A stretch of DNA of 33,709 bases, taken from NCBI GenBank assembly GCA_017437065.1, contig JAFSBX010000072.1, positions 1 to 33,709 of the forward strand. Reading direction: 5' to 3'. Numbering within the stretch: the stretch's first letter is position 1; the number at the start of each line of letters is the position of its first letter. The notes under the pieces are model-generated. The model did no database searches, was not told where the DNA came from, and saw nothing but the letters and a program-made list of their open reading frames with translations. The stretch comes from Lachnospiraceae bacterium. GTDB taxonomy: Bacteria; Bacillota; Clostridia; Lachnospirales; Lachnospiraceae. Of this stretch, positions 7,793-15,812 are shown in pieces. The position numbers were made by a program, and so were the translations under genes.

Positions 7793-9253
7793 TTATTGGG
7801 CTTTTTTTGACAGAAGGCAGACTGTTTCCACATGGCTCGTAAACGGAAACATATCCACCCCTTCCGCTTTCTCAACCCTATACCCATTCTTTCCCAAATA
7901 CTTCAAATCCCTAGCCAACGTTTCCGGATTACACGACACATACACCACTCTATCCGGTTGCAGTTTCACCACAGAAGACAAAAACGCCTCATCACTTCCC
8001 GCACGCGGCGGATCCATAAACACTACATCCACATGCGCGCCCTGTTCTGCAAGCTGTACCATAAATGCTCCCGCATCTTTCTGATAAAAATCCACATTCT
8101 TAATCTGATTTCGCTTTGCATTCTGCACCGCATCTTTCACGGCATCCTTATTTAACTCCACACCCATTACTTTCTTCGCCTTATCCGCTGCAATCAGCCC
8201 AATCGTTCCGATACCGCAATACGCATCAATTACCGTCTCTTTTCCGGTCAGCCCTGCAAATTCTATCGCTTTTCCATAAAGTACTTCCGTCTGCACCGGA
8301 TTTATCTGATAGAAGGATTTTGGTGAAATTTTAAAAGTTTTTCCGCATAGTTCATCTTCTATAAACCCTTTTCCGTAAATTACCTGTTCCCTTTCACCAA
8401 GAACCATGCTTGTCCTTCGGTCGTTCACATTCAAAACAATCGTCGTGATTTCAGGATGTGCTTTTAAAAGTGCCTTTACAAAGTTATTTTTAGACGGAAA
8501 AACAGGTGACGACACTACCAGAACTACCATAAACTGACCACTTGTTTTTCCAACTCTTACCAAAACATGACGAAGAAGTCCATATCCTGTATCTTCATCA
8601 AACACTTTTATTTTAAAAGACTTCAACATCCCCCTTATTGTTCCGATAATTTCATCTGCCTTCTTATCCTCTAAAAGACACTCTTCCACCGGTACAACAT
8701 AATGCGTCCCCTCTTCATACACACCGGACAACGGATTTCCTTTTCTATCGTGGGTAAACACTGCTGAAACTTTATTCCTGTAATGCTCCGGGTGCTCCAT
8801 TCCATGCACTACTTCCAGCTTACAGAAATTCTGTAAAAGTTTTGCCGTATCTTTTTTCTTCTGCTCCAATTGCTTCTTATACGGAACATCAATAAACCGG
8901 CATCCTCCACATTTTTCAGACACCGGACAGCGACTATTTTTCTTTAATTCAACTTTGGAAAGATTATGCTCATATTTTATTTTATTTTCATCTGTCCGCT
9001 GCTTTTTCTGAACATTTTCGTATTTTTTTACCTTTTCTTTCTTTCCTTTTTCAAATTCAAAAGAATTCTTCCTTGGAGAATTGCTTATTCTTTTCCCATT
9101 TTCCTGCATTTTCTTTGTATTTTGTTGATTTTTTGTTTTTTGTTGATTTTTTGTTTTTTGTCTATTTTTTATATTTAGTATTTTTTCTGTTTTTTTTGTA
9201 TTTTCTATTTCTTTTCTATCATCTTTTTTCTTTCTGTTTTCCATCTTTATCAC
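7793..9253 (-). CDS. rlmD: 23S rRNA (uracil-5-)-methyltransferase, RlmD/RumA family
   Basis: An SAM-dependent enzyme that makes 5-methyluridine in 23S rRNA; in Firmicutes a single homologue (RlmCD) can modify two sites. The iron-sulfur cysteines are Cys109, Cys115 and Cys118 in CPVSEKCGGC. The substrate-side motif HPEHYRNKVSAVF follows, then the SAM motif DAYCGIGTIGLIA, FMDPPRAG, and the catalytic cysteine in YVSCNPETL. The first 105 residues are an unusual Lys/Gln/Asn-rich low-complexity extension with KNQQKT repeats; many family members have a short TRAM domain or nothing here. The start is GTG at 9253 with an AAGGG site 6 nt upstream; an ATG three codons later is possible. Substrate position within the TrmA family cannot be fixed by eye. 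Confidence 0.88.
   Translation of the reverse strand: MIKMENRKKKDDRKEIENTKKTEKILNIKNRQKTKNQQKTKNQQNTKKMQENGKRISNSPRKNSFEFEKGKKEKVKKYENVQKKQRTDENKIKYEHNLSKVELKKNSRCPVSEKCGGCRFIDVPYKKQLEQKKKDTAKLLQNFCKLEVVHGMEHPEHYRNKVSAVFTHDRKGNPLSGVYEEGTHYVVPVEECLLEDKKADEIIGTIRGMLKSFKIKVFDEDTGYGLLRHVLVRVGKTSGQFMVVLVVSSPVFPSKNNFVKALLKAHPEITTIVLNVNDRRTSMVLGEREQVIYGKGFIEDELCGKTFKISPKSFYQINPVQTEVLYGKAIEFAGLTGKETVIDAYCGIGTIGLIAADKAKKVMGVELNKDAVKDAVQNAKRNQIKNVDFYQKDAGAFMVQLAEQGAHVDVVFMDPPRAGSDEAFLSSVVKLQPDRVVYVSCNPETLARDLKYLGKNGYRVEKAEGVDMFPFTSHVETVCLLSKKAQ
9120..9170. repeat. Short tandem repeats in the rlmD N-terminal extension
   Basis: The plus strand repeats TGTTGATTTTTTGTTTT-like units about three times, which encode KNQQKT/KNQQNT on the minus strand. 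It is a T/G-rich low-complexity tract likely to vary in copy number by slippage. Confidence 0.6.
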
Positions 9254-9287
9254 TTTCTGCCCTTACTTTCTATTGTATTTCAATCAT

Positions 9288-9315
9288 ATTATATCTCTAT
9301 AATTTTACTACTCAA
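9288..9315 (-). promoter_or_regulatory. Candidate promoter of rlmD
   Basis: TTGAGT (9310-9315) and TATAAT (9288-9293) are 16 bp apart on the minus strand, about 35 bp before the GTG start. Confidence 0.5.
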
Positions 9316-9387
9316 CATGATTTTCTTCCATTCACTTTTCTATTACATTAATAGCCTTTCCGTACTTTTGTAGTACTCTGTTCTATC

Positions 9388-10419
9388 TTATCTTTTCTGT
9401 TCGCACCCGTCAACGATATTCCTTTGCAAAATACTTTCTGAAAAATACTTTCCAAACTCCACAGCCCCCTCCAAAACTTCTCTTCCTACATAAAGACTTT
9501 TGTCCACCCGTGTAAAAACGCTCCATTTTACTAATGTAATTTTATCACCATCAATTTCAATTGCCGTAATACACCTTGGATGTACACAACTTCCATCATT
9601 AAAATACATCCCCTCCCCGGGAAATGAAAATGCCGGTCGGTGTGTATGCCCCGCTATCAAAATAATTCCTTTCTTTTCTGCCCACTCTGAAAGTTTTTTC
9701 TCTATTTTCTTTTTCTTTTTATAATTCTTTGCCGCACTGGTTGTATCCCGAAATCCAATCCGTTCCAGTCTCCGCCAGACATGCCTTACCAAAAACCTTG
9801 ATACTCTCCACATCGTATCATTTATAAAATCTCCCTGATGTCCATGTGTCAAAAAAATTTCCCTGCCACTCTTTTCTTCTTTCAAACGGATTCCTTCTAC
9901 AATTTCAATATTCGGAAACAATTCCAGAAAATCATCACAACTGTCGCAATAATATTCCTTCATGCACCTGCCGGCATATTTTCTGCTCTTTTTTTTCATG
10001 TCATGATTCCCAAAAAGCATATGTAATCTACATTCTCTATAAAATTGTGACATCAGCCAAAAAACATCACTATGTATCTGAATAATCTGGCTTAAATCAT
10101 GATTTTCCCAAAGTTCATCCCCATCCCCCAATTCAATATAAGTATATCCGCATCTGTAATACTCCTGTAACGCTGCAAAAAATAAATTCTGATTCGGTAA
10201 AAAATTATCATTCCATGTTCCCACACCACGATGACAGTCACTCATCAATACATATTTTAATCCTTTTCCAAGCGGAAGAATCTTTGCTTTACTATAAACT
10301 TTTTCCAATCTTTTATAAGTGCTGATTTTTTTATCCTCCATATGCATGTTTCTGAACAAAATATTACTTCTGAAACTTTTGTCCAAATCATTCTCTTCTT
10401 CAACATCATTTTCTATCAT
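9388..10419 (-). CDS. Calcineurin-like metallophosphoesterase
   Basis: A 343-residue two-metal phosphoesterase. The five metal-binding blocks are visible: Asp61/His63 in MSDCHRG, GDGDELWE (98-105), GNHD (137-140), THGHQGD in the middle, and GHTHR toward the C-terminus. The layout resembles LpxH/YbbF-type UDP-diacylglucosamine hydrolases, but a Gram-positive host has no lipid A, so the substrate is unknown. A Lys-rich helix (NYKKKKKIEKKL) precedes the last metal block. There is no signal peptide, so it is probably cytoplasmic. The ATG follows a weak GGGAA site. Family is confident, substrate is not. Confidence 0.85.
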   Translation of the reverse strand: MIENDVEEENDLDKSFRSNILFRNMHMEDKKISTYKRLEKVYSKAKILPLGKGLKYVLMSDCHRGVGTWNDNFLPNQNLFFAALQEYYRCGYTYIELGDGDELWENHDLSQIIQIHSDVFWLMSQFYRECRLHMLFGNHDMKKKSRKYAGRCMKEYYCDSCDDFLELFPNIEIVEGIRLKEEKSGREIFLTHGHQGDFINDTMWRVSRFLVRHVWRRLERIGFRDTTSAAKNYKKKKKIEKKLSEWAEKKGIILIAGHTHRPAFSFPGEGMYFNDGSCVHPRCITAIEIDGDKITLVKWSVFTRVDKSLYVGREVLEGAVEFGKYFSESILQRNIVDGCEQKR

Positions 10420-10478
10420 ATCTTATTCCCGGCATTTTTATCTGTGATTAATCTGTTTGAGTTTTTCATAAAAATCAC

Positions 10479-10507
10479 TTGCTTTTCTCTTTAAAACCAT
10501 ATATAAT
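10479..10507 (+). promoter_or_regulatory. Promoter of tRNA-Pro
   Basis: TTGCTT (10479-10484) and a consensus TATAAT (10502-10507) are 17 bp apart and lie 14 bp before the mature 5' end of the tRNA. Confidence 0.7.
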
Positions 10508-10520
10508 TATCATTGCGTTT

Positions 10521-10593
10521 CGGGGTGTGGCTCAGGTGGTAGAGCGCTACTTTAGGGAAGTAGAGGCCGCAAGTTCAAGTCTTGTCACTCCGA
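10521..10593 (+). tRNA. tRNA-Pro (anticodon AGG)
   Basis: A full cloverleaf can be drawn: acceptor CGGGGTG/CACTCCG, D-arm GCTC...GAGC, anticodon stem CTACT/AGTAG with loop TTAGGGA, and T-arm GCAAG/CTTGT with loop TTCAAGT. The anticodon is AGG with G37, as expected for proline. Discriminator A; no CCA is encoded. A34 would need deamination to inosine to read more than CCU. A34 tRNAs beyond tRNA-Arg are rare in bacteria but are known in Firmicutes. Confidence 0.9.
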
Positions 10594-10596
10594 TTC

Positions 10597-10637
10597 ATGA
10601 AAAACCCCGAAAATCTAATGTTTTCGGGGTTTTTCAT
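10597..10637. terminator. Perfect 17-bp terminator hairpin after tRNA-Pro
   Basis: Arms 10597-10613 and 10621-10637 are perfectly complementary around a 7-nt loop, with a GC core ACCCCG/CGGGGT and flanking A- and T-runs, so it works in both directions. It ends the tRNA-Pro transcript. Confidence 0.85.
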
Positions 10638-10678
10638 TTCTCCATATTCCTTAACTTTTTTATAAAATATCTCTGTTC

Positions 10679-10925
10679 TTATTTTGGTTGTTTGAATTGA
10701 AAATTCACTAAGAGGCGGTGTCCTTGTTTATTACTTTCATGAAAAGAAACAATCACTTCTTCAAATTGTTTTGCATCTACTTTTATATAAACAGATACTC
10801 TATAAAGATTGTCTGTCACACAATAAAAGCTATCTACCTTTTCTTCTCTCAATCATATATGGTTGCAAATTAGATAAATATTGCTTTATAAAATCAAGAG
10901 CATCTTTATATGTTAATTCTTGCAT
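10679..10925 (-). pseudogene. Small frameshifted ORF between the two tRNA-Pro copies
   Basis: The minus strand reads MQELTYKDALDFIKQYLS and continues for about 27 codons, then is broken by one extra base near 10853. After the shift it continues as EKVDSFYCVTDNLYRVSVYI and ends in LLVNFQFKQPK at 10679, about 82 residues in all. Both halves look protein-like. No clear SD is seen. The family is not recognised. Its position between tRNA-Pro and the duplicated tRNA 3' end suggests it is cargo left by a lost element. Confidence 0.4.
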
Positions 10926-10940
10926 AATACACATCTTACC

Positions 10941-10993
10941 CGAAACTTTAGGGAAATAAAAGCCGCAAGTTCAAGTCTTGTCGCTCCGATTCT
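10941..10993 (+). repeat. Degenerate copy of the tRNA-Pro 3' half (probable attachment-site scar)
   Basis: This stretch aligns without gaps to tRNA-Pro positions 10545-10597 with seven mismatches in 53. The run GCCGCAAGTTCAAGTCTTGT is identical. It covers the anticodon loop, T-arm and acceptor 3' strand, but has no 5' half. Direct duplication of a tRNA 3' end is the usual trace of tyrosine-integrase insertion. No integrase gene remains between the copies, so this is probably an old scar. Confidence 0.65.
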
Positions 10994-11113
10994 TATAATA
11001 CTAACAGCTTTTTATTTTTTCTTTCATACCGACAGCTCTGTCGAAAACTATGTCAAAAATGTAGAAAATATTCTAAAAAAATAATAAATTTCCTACAATA
11101 TACGGCTTATTTC

Positions 11114-11142
11114 TTGACACTCTTGCCACTTAAGTATATACT
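11114..11142 (+). promoter_or_regulatory. Sigma-A promoter of the cheX-like/cheY-like pair
   Basis: TTGACA (11114-11119) and TATACT (11137-11142) are 17 bp apart. The predicted leader to the ATG at 11226 is about 75 nt. There is no sigma-D/FliA-like sequence, so control does not look flagellar. Confidence 0.75.
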
Positions 11143-11225
11143 GAAAATTAACAGAAAATATTCAAATTTTCTTATTTTTTATTATTTTAAGAAAAAAAAT
11201 CAAAATTTGATATGGGGGACACAAT

Positions 11226-12095
11226 ATGGTAGAGTACATACTGGGTAATTATCTGGTAGAAAGCGGCAAAATTACTACTGAACAATTAAAACAAACTTTA
11301 GTTAAACAAGACTCTGTCCGTGTAAAACTTGGACTTATTGCAGTTGAGGAAGGCATGATGACTTTAGAGCAGACAAATGAAGTAAACAGACTGCAGGCCC
11401 TTATGGACAAGCGTTTTGGTGATATTGCAATATCTAAAGGTTATCTGACAGATGAACAAATCGGTAAACTTTTAAAGAAACAGGGAAATAATTACCTTAC
11501 ATTTATTCAATCTCTGGTAGACTGTGAACATGTAGCCATGGAAGATATTGATGAACTTATAAATGATTTCCGTCTCGCAAATGGTTACAGCAATTCTGAA
11601 TTAGATGCACTCAAGAGTGACGAAGTTGACAGAATTGTTCCATTATTTATTCCTGATGCCGGCAGACAGTTTACTGAAATTATTGCTACCACAATACGTA
11701 CATTAATCCGGTTAATAGACAGACATACTTATATAGGTGTAGCTGAAATGGTAGACATGTTTCCTGCCACAGATCAGGTAAGTCAGGCTTTACGTGGAGA
11801 AAATGGTATTATTGACTGTTTTTCAGAAGGTGACGGTGCCTTGTTGAACATTTGCTCCGTATTCGGTCAGGAAGATTTTCCTCAATTGGATTTGGATGCC
11901 TTAGACGCAGCCGGTGAGTTTCTGAATTGTATTAATGGCTTATACGCTTCCTCAAGAAGCAGACAGGGGGACTTTGTAGAACTAATGCCACCTGACTACG
12001 AAGATGTAACTGAAAAAGCAAAATCAATCATTTGTAAAATACCTATTTTTATAGGTGACCACAGTTTTTATTTTACAGTAGCAGAACTTGTGTAG
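11226..12095 (+). CDS. CheX-like phosphatase with N-terminal MshEN/GspE-N-like region
   Basis: A 289-residue, two-part protein. Residues 1-115 hold two copies of the MshEN/GspE-N-like pattern (LGNYLVESGKITTEQL; then RFGDIAISKGYLTDEQI), a fold that in some proteins binds cyclic di-GMP. Residues about 135-289 resemble CheX, the CheY-P phosphatase. The motif D-X3-E-X2-N is seen at Asp227-Glu231-Asn234 (DAAGEFLN) with prolines at 255-256. It is soluble, with no membrane segment. The start has a GGGGGA site and the gene is followed 11 bp later by a CheY-like receiver, its likely substrate. No chemotaxis or flagellar genes are nearby, so the output may not be motility. The CheX assignment is fairly firm; the N-terminal ligand is inference. 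Confidence 0.75.
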   Translation: MVEYILGNYLVESGKITTEQLKQTLVKQDSVRVKLGLIAVEEGMMTLEQTNEVNRLQALMDKRFGDIAISKGYLTDEQIGKLLKKQGNNYLTFIQSLVDCEHVAMEDIDELINDFRLANGYSNSELDALKSDEVDRIVPLFIPDAGRQFTEIIATTIRTLIRLIDRHTYIGVAEMVDMFPATDQVSQALRGENGIIDCFSEGDGALLNICSVFGQEDFPQLDLDALDAAGEFLNCINGLYASSRSRQGDFVELMPPDYEDVTEKAKSIICKIPIFIGDHSFYFTVAELV

Positions 12096-12106
12096 GAGGA
12101 TAAAAG

Positions 12107-12478
12107 ATGGCAACAGTATTAATGGTAGATGATTCAAGAACATCCAGAAAAATATTAAGAGGCGTTTTAGAACAAGGCGGCTTTGAAGTTATAGGTGAAG
12201 CAGTTAATGGTGAAGAAGGTTACTTAAAATACAAAGAATTAAAACCCGACATTGTTACTATGGATATTACCATGCCCGTCATGGATGGCATCGAGTCCCT
12301 TAGTTTAATTAAACATGAAAACGAAAAAGCTATCGTTGTTATGATTACAGCTGCCGGACAGAAAGAAAAAATGGTAGACGCCCTAAAGCGGGGTGCAGAA
12401 GAATTCATTACAAAACCTTTTGCAGAAACTGAAGTATTAACTACCTTAAAGAAGATATGTGAACACGCCGGTTTATAA
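12107..12478 (+). CDS. CheY-like single-domain response regulator
   Basis: A 123-residue stand-alone receiver domain. The acidic pair is Asp8/Asp9, the phospho-acceptor Asp53 (IVTMDITMP), Thr81 and Lys103 (ITKPF), so all phosphorylation residues are present. There is no output domain. The AGGAGG site begins one base after the upstream stop, so the gene is coupled to the cheX-like gene. A partner histidine kinase is not in the window. Confidence 0.9.
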   Translation: MATVLMVDDSRTSRKILRGVLEQGGFEVIGEAVNGEEGYLKYKELKPDIVTMDITMPVMDGIESLSLIKHENEKAIVVMITAAGQKEKMVDALKRGAEEFITKPFAETEVLTTLKKICEHAGL

Positions 12479-12500
12479 AAAATGCAATTTATTATTACAT

Positions 12501-12552
12501 AAAAATCCCCCGATAGTAACATAAAAAATTAAGTTACTATCAGGGGATTTTT
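12501..12552. terminator. Bidirectional terminator between the cheY-like and AI-2E genes
   Basis: AAAAATCCCC-C-GATAGTAAC pairs with GTTACTATC-A-GGGGATTTTT around a 12-nt A/T loop. It has T-runs in both directions and sits exactly between convergent genes. Confidence 0.85.
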
Positions 12553-13800
12553 CTATTTCTTTTTTCGACTTGTTGTCTTTTGTTTTGTATTTACCGGCTT
12601 TGTCTCTCTCGTAACCGTCGTTTCCTGTTTTACCACATTTTCTTCTTTCACACCCGGCACTTTCCTCGATGCTCCATTTCTTGCATTTACATTATCACGC
12701 AACAACGTATACGCTGTAGAAACAAGTGGAATAAACAGAAGCATGCCCATGACTCCCATAAGACTTCCTCCGACAGTTACTGCAGCTAATACCCATATAG
12801 ATGGTAAACCTACTGAGCCACCAACCACATGCGGATAAATCAGATTTCCCTCCACCTGCTGTAATACAAGGAAAATAATGACGAAAATCAATGCCTGCAT
12901 AGGAGAATCAACTAAAATCAGAAAAGCACCTACTCCACACCCGATAAATGCACCAACAATTGGAATCAATGATGTGAAACCAATTAACACTCCAATTAAC
13001 AATGCATATGGAATCTGAAACAATGTGAGCACAATTATAAACATAGAGCCAAGTATAACCGCTTCCATACACTGTCCTGAAATAAAACTGCTGAAATTAT
13101 GACTCAAAAGTTTCAATACACGCATAATTACATTATATATTCGCTGCGGTAAATATGCTCTTAAAATCCGTTCTCCCTGATTTCCCAGTTTTTCTTTCTG
13201 TGTTAATACATATATGGAAAAAATAAATCCAATAAAAATATTTGCCACTCCACCAATAATACTACTGGTAACCAACATGGTTGAAGTCAGCATATCTCCC
13301 ATACCATTTTTCAAAAAATCGACTGTACTTCCAAAAATGCTCTTCCAATCCAAACCTGATACATCAAATTGTTCCAAATATTCAATAATTTCCTGATTTG
13401 AAGCAAACAGTTTTTCCAACTCTACTATTACATCCTGGAAAAAAATCGGCAGCTTATTTACAAGCTCCATAATTGTCCGCGCAAGCTGTGGCAATACCGT
13501 CATTATTACAAAAACGATAATGCAGACTATAAAGACAATCGACAGCACAATGCTAAGAGGCCGCTTAAACTTATCCGCATATTTTCCCTTCCAGTTTTTT
13601 AAAAAACGCTTTTCAATTCCATTTAAAGGAATATTCAACACGAATGCAATTGCTCCTCCCCAGACAAAAGGGCTGACAATGCTGACAAGGAAAGCTATTA
13701 CACTATAAGCCTCTTTAATATTAATCACAATAAGAAAAACTACTGCTATAAACAGAATAATCGACCGAATATTCCGCATAGTTTGTTTATCCAGATTCAC
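12553..13800 (-). CDS. AI-2E family transporter (PerM/UPF0118)
   Basis: A 415-residue polytopic membrane protein of the AI-2E transporter family. There are about seven to eight hydrophobic segments, the first at 11-30 and 34-56. The conserved late motif PYALLIGVLIGFTSLIPIVG is near residue 270, and QQVEGNLIYPHVVG and LPSIWVLAAV follow. The C-terminus is a Lys/Thr-rich tail. Family members export AI-2 or act in ion or osmotic homeostasis; the substrate here is unknown. The start is GTG with a GGGGGG-type SD site, 12 bp after pepD, so the two are probably co-transcribed. Confidence 0.88.
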   Translation of the reverse strand: MNLDKQTMRNIRSIILFIAVVFLIVINIKEAYSVIAFLVSIVSPFVWGGAIAFVLNIPLNGIEKRFLKNWKGKYADKFKRPLSIVLSIVFIVCIIVFVIMTVLPQLARTIMELVNKLPIFFQDVIVELEKLFASNQEIIEYLEQFDVSGLDWKSIFGSTVDFLKNGMGDMLTSTMLVTSSIIGGVANIFIGFIFSIYVLTQKEKLGNQGERILRAYLPQRIYNVIMRVLKLLSHNFSSFISGQCMEAVILGSMFIIVLTLFQIPYALLIGVLIGFTSLIPIVGAFIGCGVGAFLILVDSPMQALIFVIIFLVLQQVEGNLIYPHVVGGSVGLPSIWVLAAVTVGGSLMGVMGMLLFIPLVSTAYTLLRDNVNARNGASRKVPGVKEENVVKQETTVTRETKPVNTKQKTTSRKKK

Positions 13801-13812
13801 TTATGTTCCCCC

Positions 13813-15264
13813 CTATTTACTCTTTTGTTTCAACACTTCCAAACAGAACTCCCACACTCTTTTTACAGAAGAAATACTTAATGTTTCTTCTGTTGTATGA
13901 ATATTTTTCATATCCGGTCCTAAAGAAACACAGTCCAGATTCGGAATTTTCTCCGACAGGATTCCACATTCCAAACCGGCATGAATTGCCTGAATTTCCG
14001 GTTCCTTTCCATACATTTCCTGATATACTCTGATAATTGTATCACGAAGCGGTGAATCTTTTCTGTAAGCCCATCCCGGATATTCTCCACTTACAATAAT
14101 ACTTCCTCCACAAAGCTCTGTAACTACTCCTACTTTTTGAATTAAAGCAGCTTTTGCACTCTCTATGGAACTTCTTACAGAAATATCTATATGCATCTCC
14201 TGTTCTGTTGTTTTAACAATACCTATATTCAAGGAAGTTTCCACTAACCCATTCACGTCCAAGCTCATTGCCTGTACTCCGTTTGGCAATGCTTCCAAAA
14301 GCCAAACTGCTCTTCGGTTGGATTCTTCTGTAAGAACCTCACATTCACAAGTTTCAGATTTTTTTAATACAACATGAAACTCCGGCTCTTTTGTCTCCAG
14401 TTCCTTTTTCATTTTCTGTTCAAAAAGACGAATTTCCTCTTCAAAAACATCCTCATTTTCCCATACTAAAATCTGTGTTGTTGTTTCTCTGGGTATTGCA
14501 TTATCTGCAAGACCACCTTTCATGGAAACAATTCTGTAAGAAGTCTTTTGTCCAACCTCTGTAAGCATTCTTCCGAAGAGACTGTTTGAATTTCCTCTCT
14601 CCTTATCAATTTCACATCCGGAATGTCCTCCCTGCAAACCACCTATGGTCACTGTATATATGTTTCCTTCTTGTTTTTCTCTTTTCAATGGCAGACAACA
14701 TTCTATCTTTGCACCTCCGGCACAGCTTGTTAAGAAAATACCTTCCTCTTCCGAGTCAATATTCAACATTCTATGTCCTTTTAACATAGATAAATCAATT
14801 CCGGCAGCTCCATGCATACCTGTTTCTTCATCTACAGTAATTATAACCTCTAAACGCGGATGCTCATAAACATCTGAATCCAAAAGTGCCAGTGCATAAG
14901 CTACTGCTATTCCGTCATCACCACCAAGACTGGTTCCCTCTGCATATACATTATCCCCGTCTATAGCCAGTCGCAATGAATCTGTTTTCATATCAATATC
15001 GTAATCCGGCTTTTTCACTGCCACCATATCCATATGCCCCTGAATAATAATCGGCTCTTCCTCTTCATATCCACTGGTTGCTTCTTTAATAATAACCACG
15101 TTCTTCATTGCATCCTGATAAACTTCTAAGTTTCTCTCTTTCGCAAAATCCACAAGATAATTACTTATCTGCTCTACGTTTCCTGACCCGTGTGGAATAT
15201 TACATATTTCCTCAAAAAAATGAAACACATCATTTGGTTCTAAATTTTTCAATACATTACTCAT
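13813..15264 (-). CDS. pepD: Aminoacyl-histidine dipeptidase (Xaa-His dipeptidase, M20)
   Basis: A 483-residue cytosolic metallopeptidase that cleaves dipeptides such as carnosine. The metal and catalytic motifs are all present: QGHMDMVAV (His about 77), GTSLGGDDGIA (Asp about 116), DEETGMHGA (catalytic and metal Glu about 146-147), and GGHSG in the dimerisation lid. The C-terminal HAGLECG is also typical. The start at 15264 is preferred over the longer reading from 15285 because a GAAGGG site lies 6 nt before it. It is the first gene of a unit with the AI-2E permease. Confidence 0.92.
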   Translation of the reverse strand: MSNVLKNLEPNDVFHFFEEICNIPHGSGNVEQISNYLVDFAKERNLEVYQDAMKNVVIIKEATSGYEEEEPIIIQGHMDMVAVKKPDYDIDMKTDSLRLAIDGDNVYAEGTSLGGDDGIAVAYALALLDSDVYEHPRLEVIITVDEETGMHGAAGIDLSMLKGHRMLNIDSEEEGIFLTSCAGGAKIECCLPLKREKQEGNIYTVTIGGLQGGHSGCEIDKERGNSNSLFGRMLTEVGQKTSYRIVSMKGGLADNAIPRETTTQILVWENEDVFEEEIRLFEQKMKKELETKEPEFHVVLKKSETCECEVLTEESNRRAVWLLEALPNGVQAMSLDVNGLVETSLNIGIVKTTEQEMHIDISVRSSIESAKAALIQKVGVVTELCGGSIIVSGEYPGWAYRKDSPLRDTIIRVYQEMYGKEPEIQAIHAGLECGILSEKIPNLDCVSLGPDMKNIHTTEETLSISSVKRVWEFCLEVLKQKSK

Positions 15265-15360
15265 AGTTACCCTTCTTTCAATCACACTCCGAAAGTATGT
15301 GATTATATAATATTCTTTTCAGCCATCCTGTTATGCTTCGACGACTATTTTAACGCTTTT

Positions 15361-15389
15361 ATTGTAATAAAAAACAGATGTAAAATCAA
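15361..15389 (-). promoter_or_regulatory. Candidate promoter of pepD
   Basis: TTGATT (15384-15389) and TACAAT (15361-15366) are 17 bp apart on the minus strand, between tRNA-Asn and pepD. Confidence 0.55.
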
Positions 15390-15412
15390 TGACTTTACAC
15401 CCGCCTCTTAAA

Positions 15413-15484
15413 CTCCCTGAGTAGGGCTCGAACCTACAACACCACGGTTAACAGCCGTGTGCTCTACCATTGAGCTATCAAGGA
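15413..15484 (-). tRNA. tRNA-Asn (anticodon GTT)
   Basis: A clear cloverleaf: acceptor TCCTTGA/TCAGGGA, anticodon stem CACGG/CCGTG with loop CTGTTAA, and T-arm GTAGG/CCTAC with loop TTCGAGC. Discriminator G, no encoded CCA. It has its own strong promoter. Confidence 0.93.
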
Positions 15485-15499
15485 ATATTTTACATTTTC

Positions 15500-15528
15500 A
15501 TTATAGTAATCGCATAAAGGAATGTCAA
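15500..15528 (-). promoter_or_regulatory. Consensus promoter of tRNA-Asn
   Basis: TTGACA (15523-15528) and TATAAT (15500-15505) with a 17-bp spacer, 15 bp before the tRNA 5' end. Both hexamers match the consensus perfectly, as expected for a stable RNA. Confidence 0.85.
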
Positions 15529-15750
15529 CCGATTTTCCATAGTCTTTTCAATCTTTTTACATCGCTCGTTACTGTTCACTCCATAATCAGAAAACAACTC
15601 TTGAAAACCGCTGTTTAACTCATTCACTTTACATTTATAGAATTGCCTTTTTTTCCTGTTTTATTCATCATATTATATATTTTTTTAATTTTTCCTTGCA
15701 AGTAAATTTCTCCGGCTTTTCACTATATATGCACAATTTTCTATTATATT
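15529..15750. other. AT-rich spacer between rplT and tRNA-Asn
   Basis: Nothing certain is seen. A TTGCAA / TATAAT pair (18-bp spacing) on the minus strand near 15660-15690 and a weak 45-codon reading frame starting at GTG are present, but without an SD site or a recognisable product. Confidence 0.4.
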
Positions 15751-15783
15751 AAAAAACCGGTAGTACATCGCGTACCACCGGGT
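15751..15783 (-). terminator. Terminator of infC-rpmI-rplT
   Basis: On the minus strand CCGGTGGTAC pairs with GTACTACCGG (one G-T pair) around a 5-nt loop, followed by TTTTTT. It lies 30 bp after the rplT stop. Confidence 0.88.
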
Positions 15784-15812
15784 ATTTTAATTCATCCTGA
15801 TTCAGATAAAAA

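Larger units (their letters stand above)
10638..11113. other. tRNA-Pro to cheX-like spacer
   Basis: This AT-rich spacer holds the small frameshifted ORF, the degenerate tRNA-Pro 3' copy and then about 120 bp of AT-rich sequence with no convincing ORF or structure before the promoter at 11114. Confidence 0.5.

Noticed and set aside
15530-15700. 45-codon minus-strand frame (VNELNSGFQELFSDYG...) before tRNA-Asn
   Set aside because: GTG start without an SD site, and it overlaps the perfect tRNA-Asn promoter; more likely spacer.
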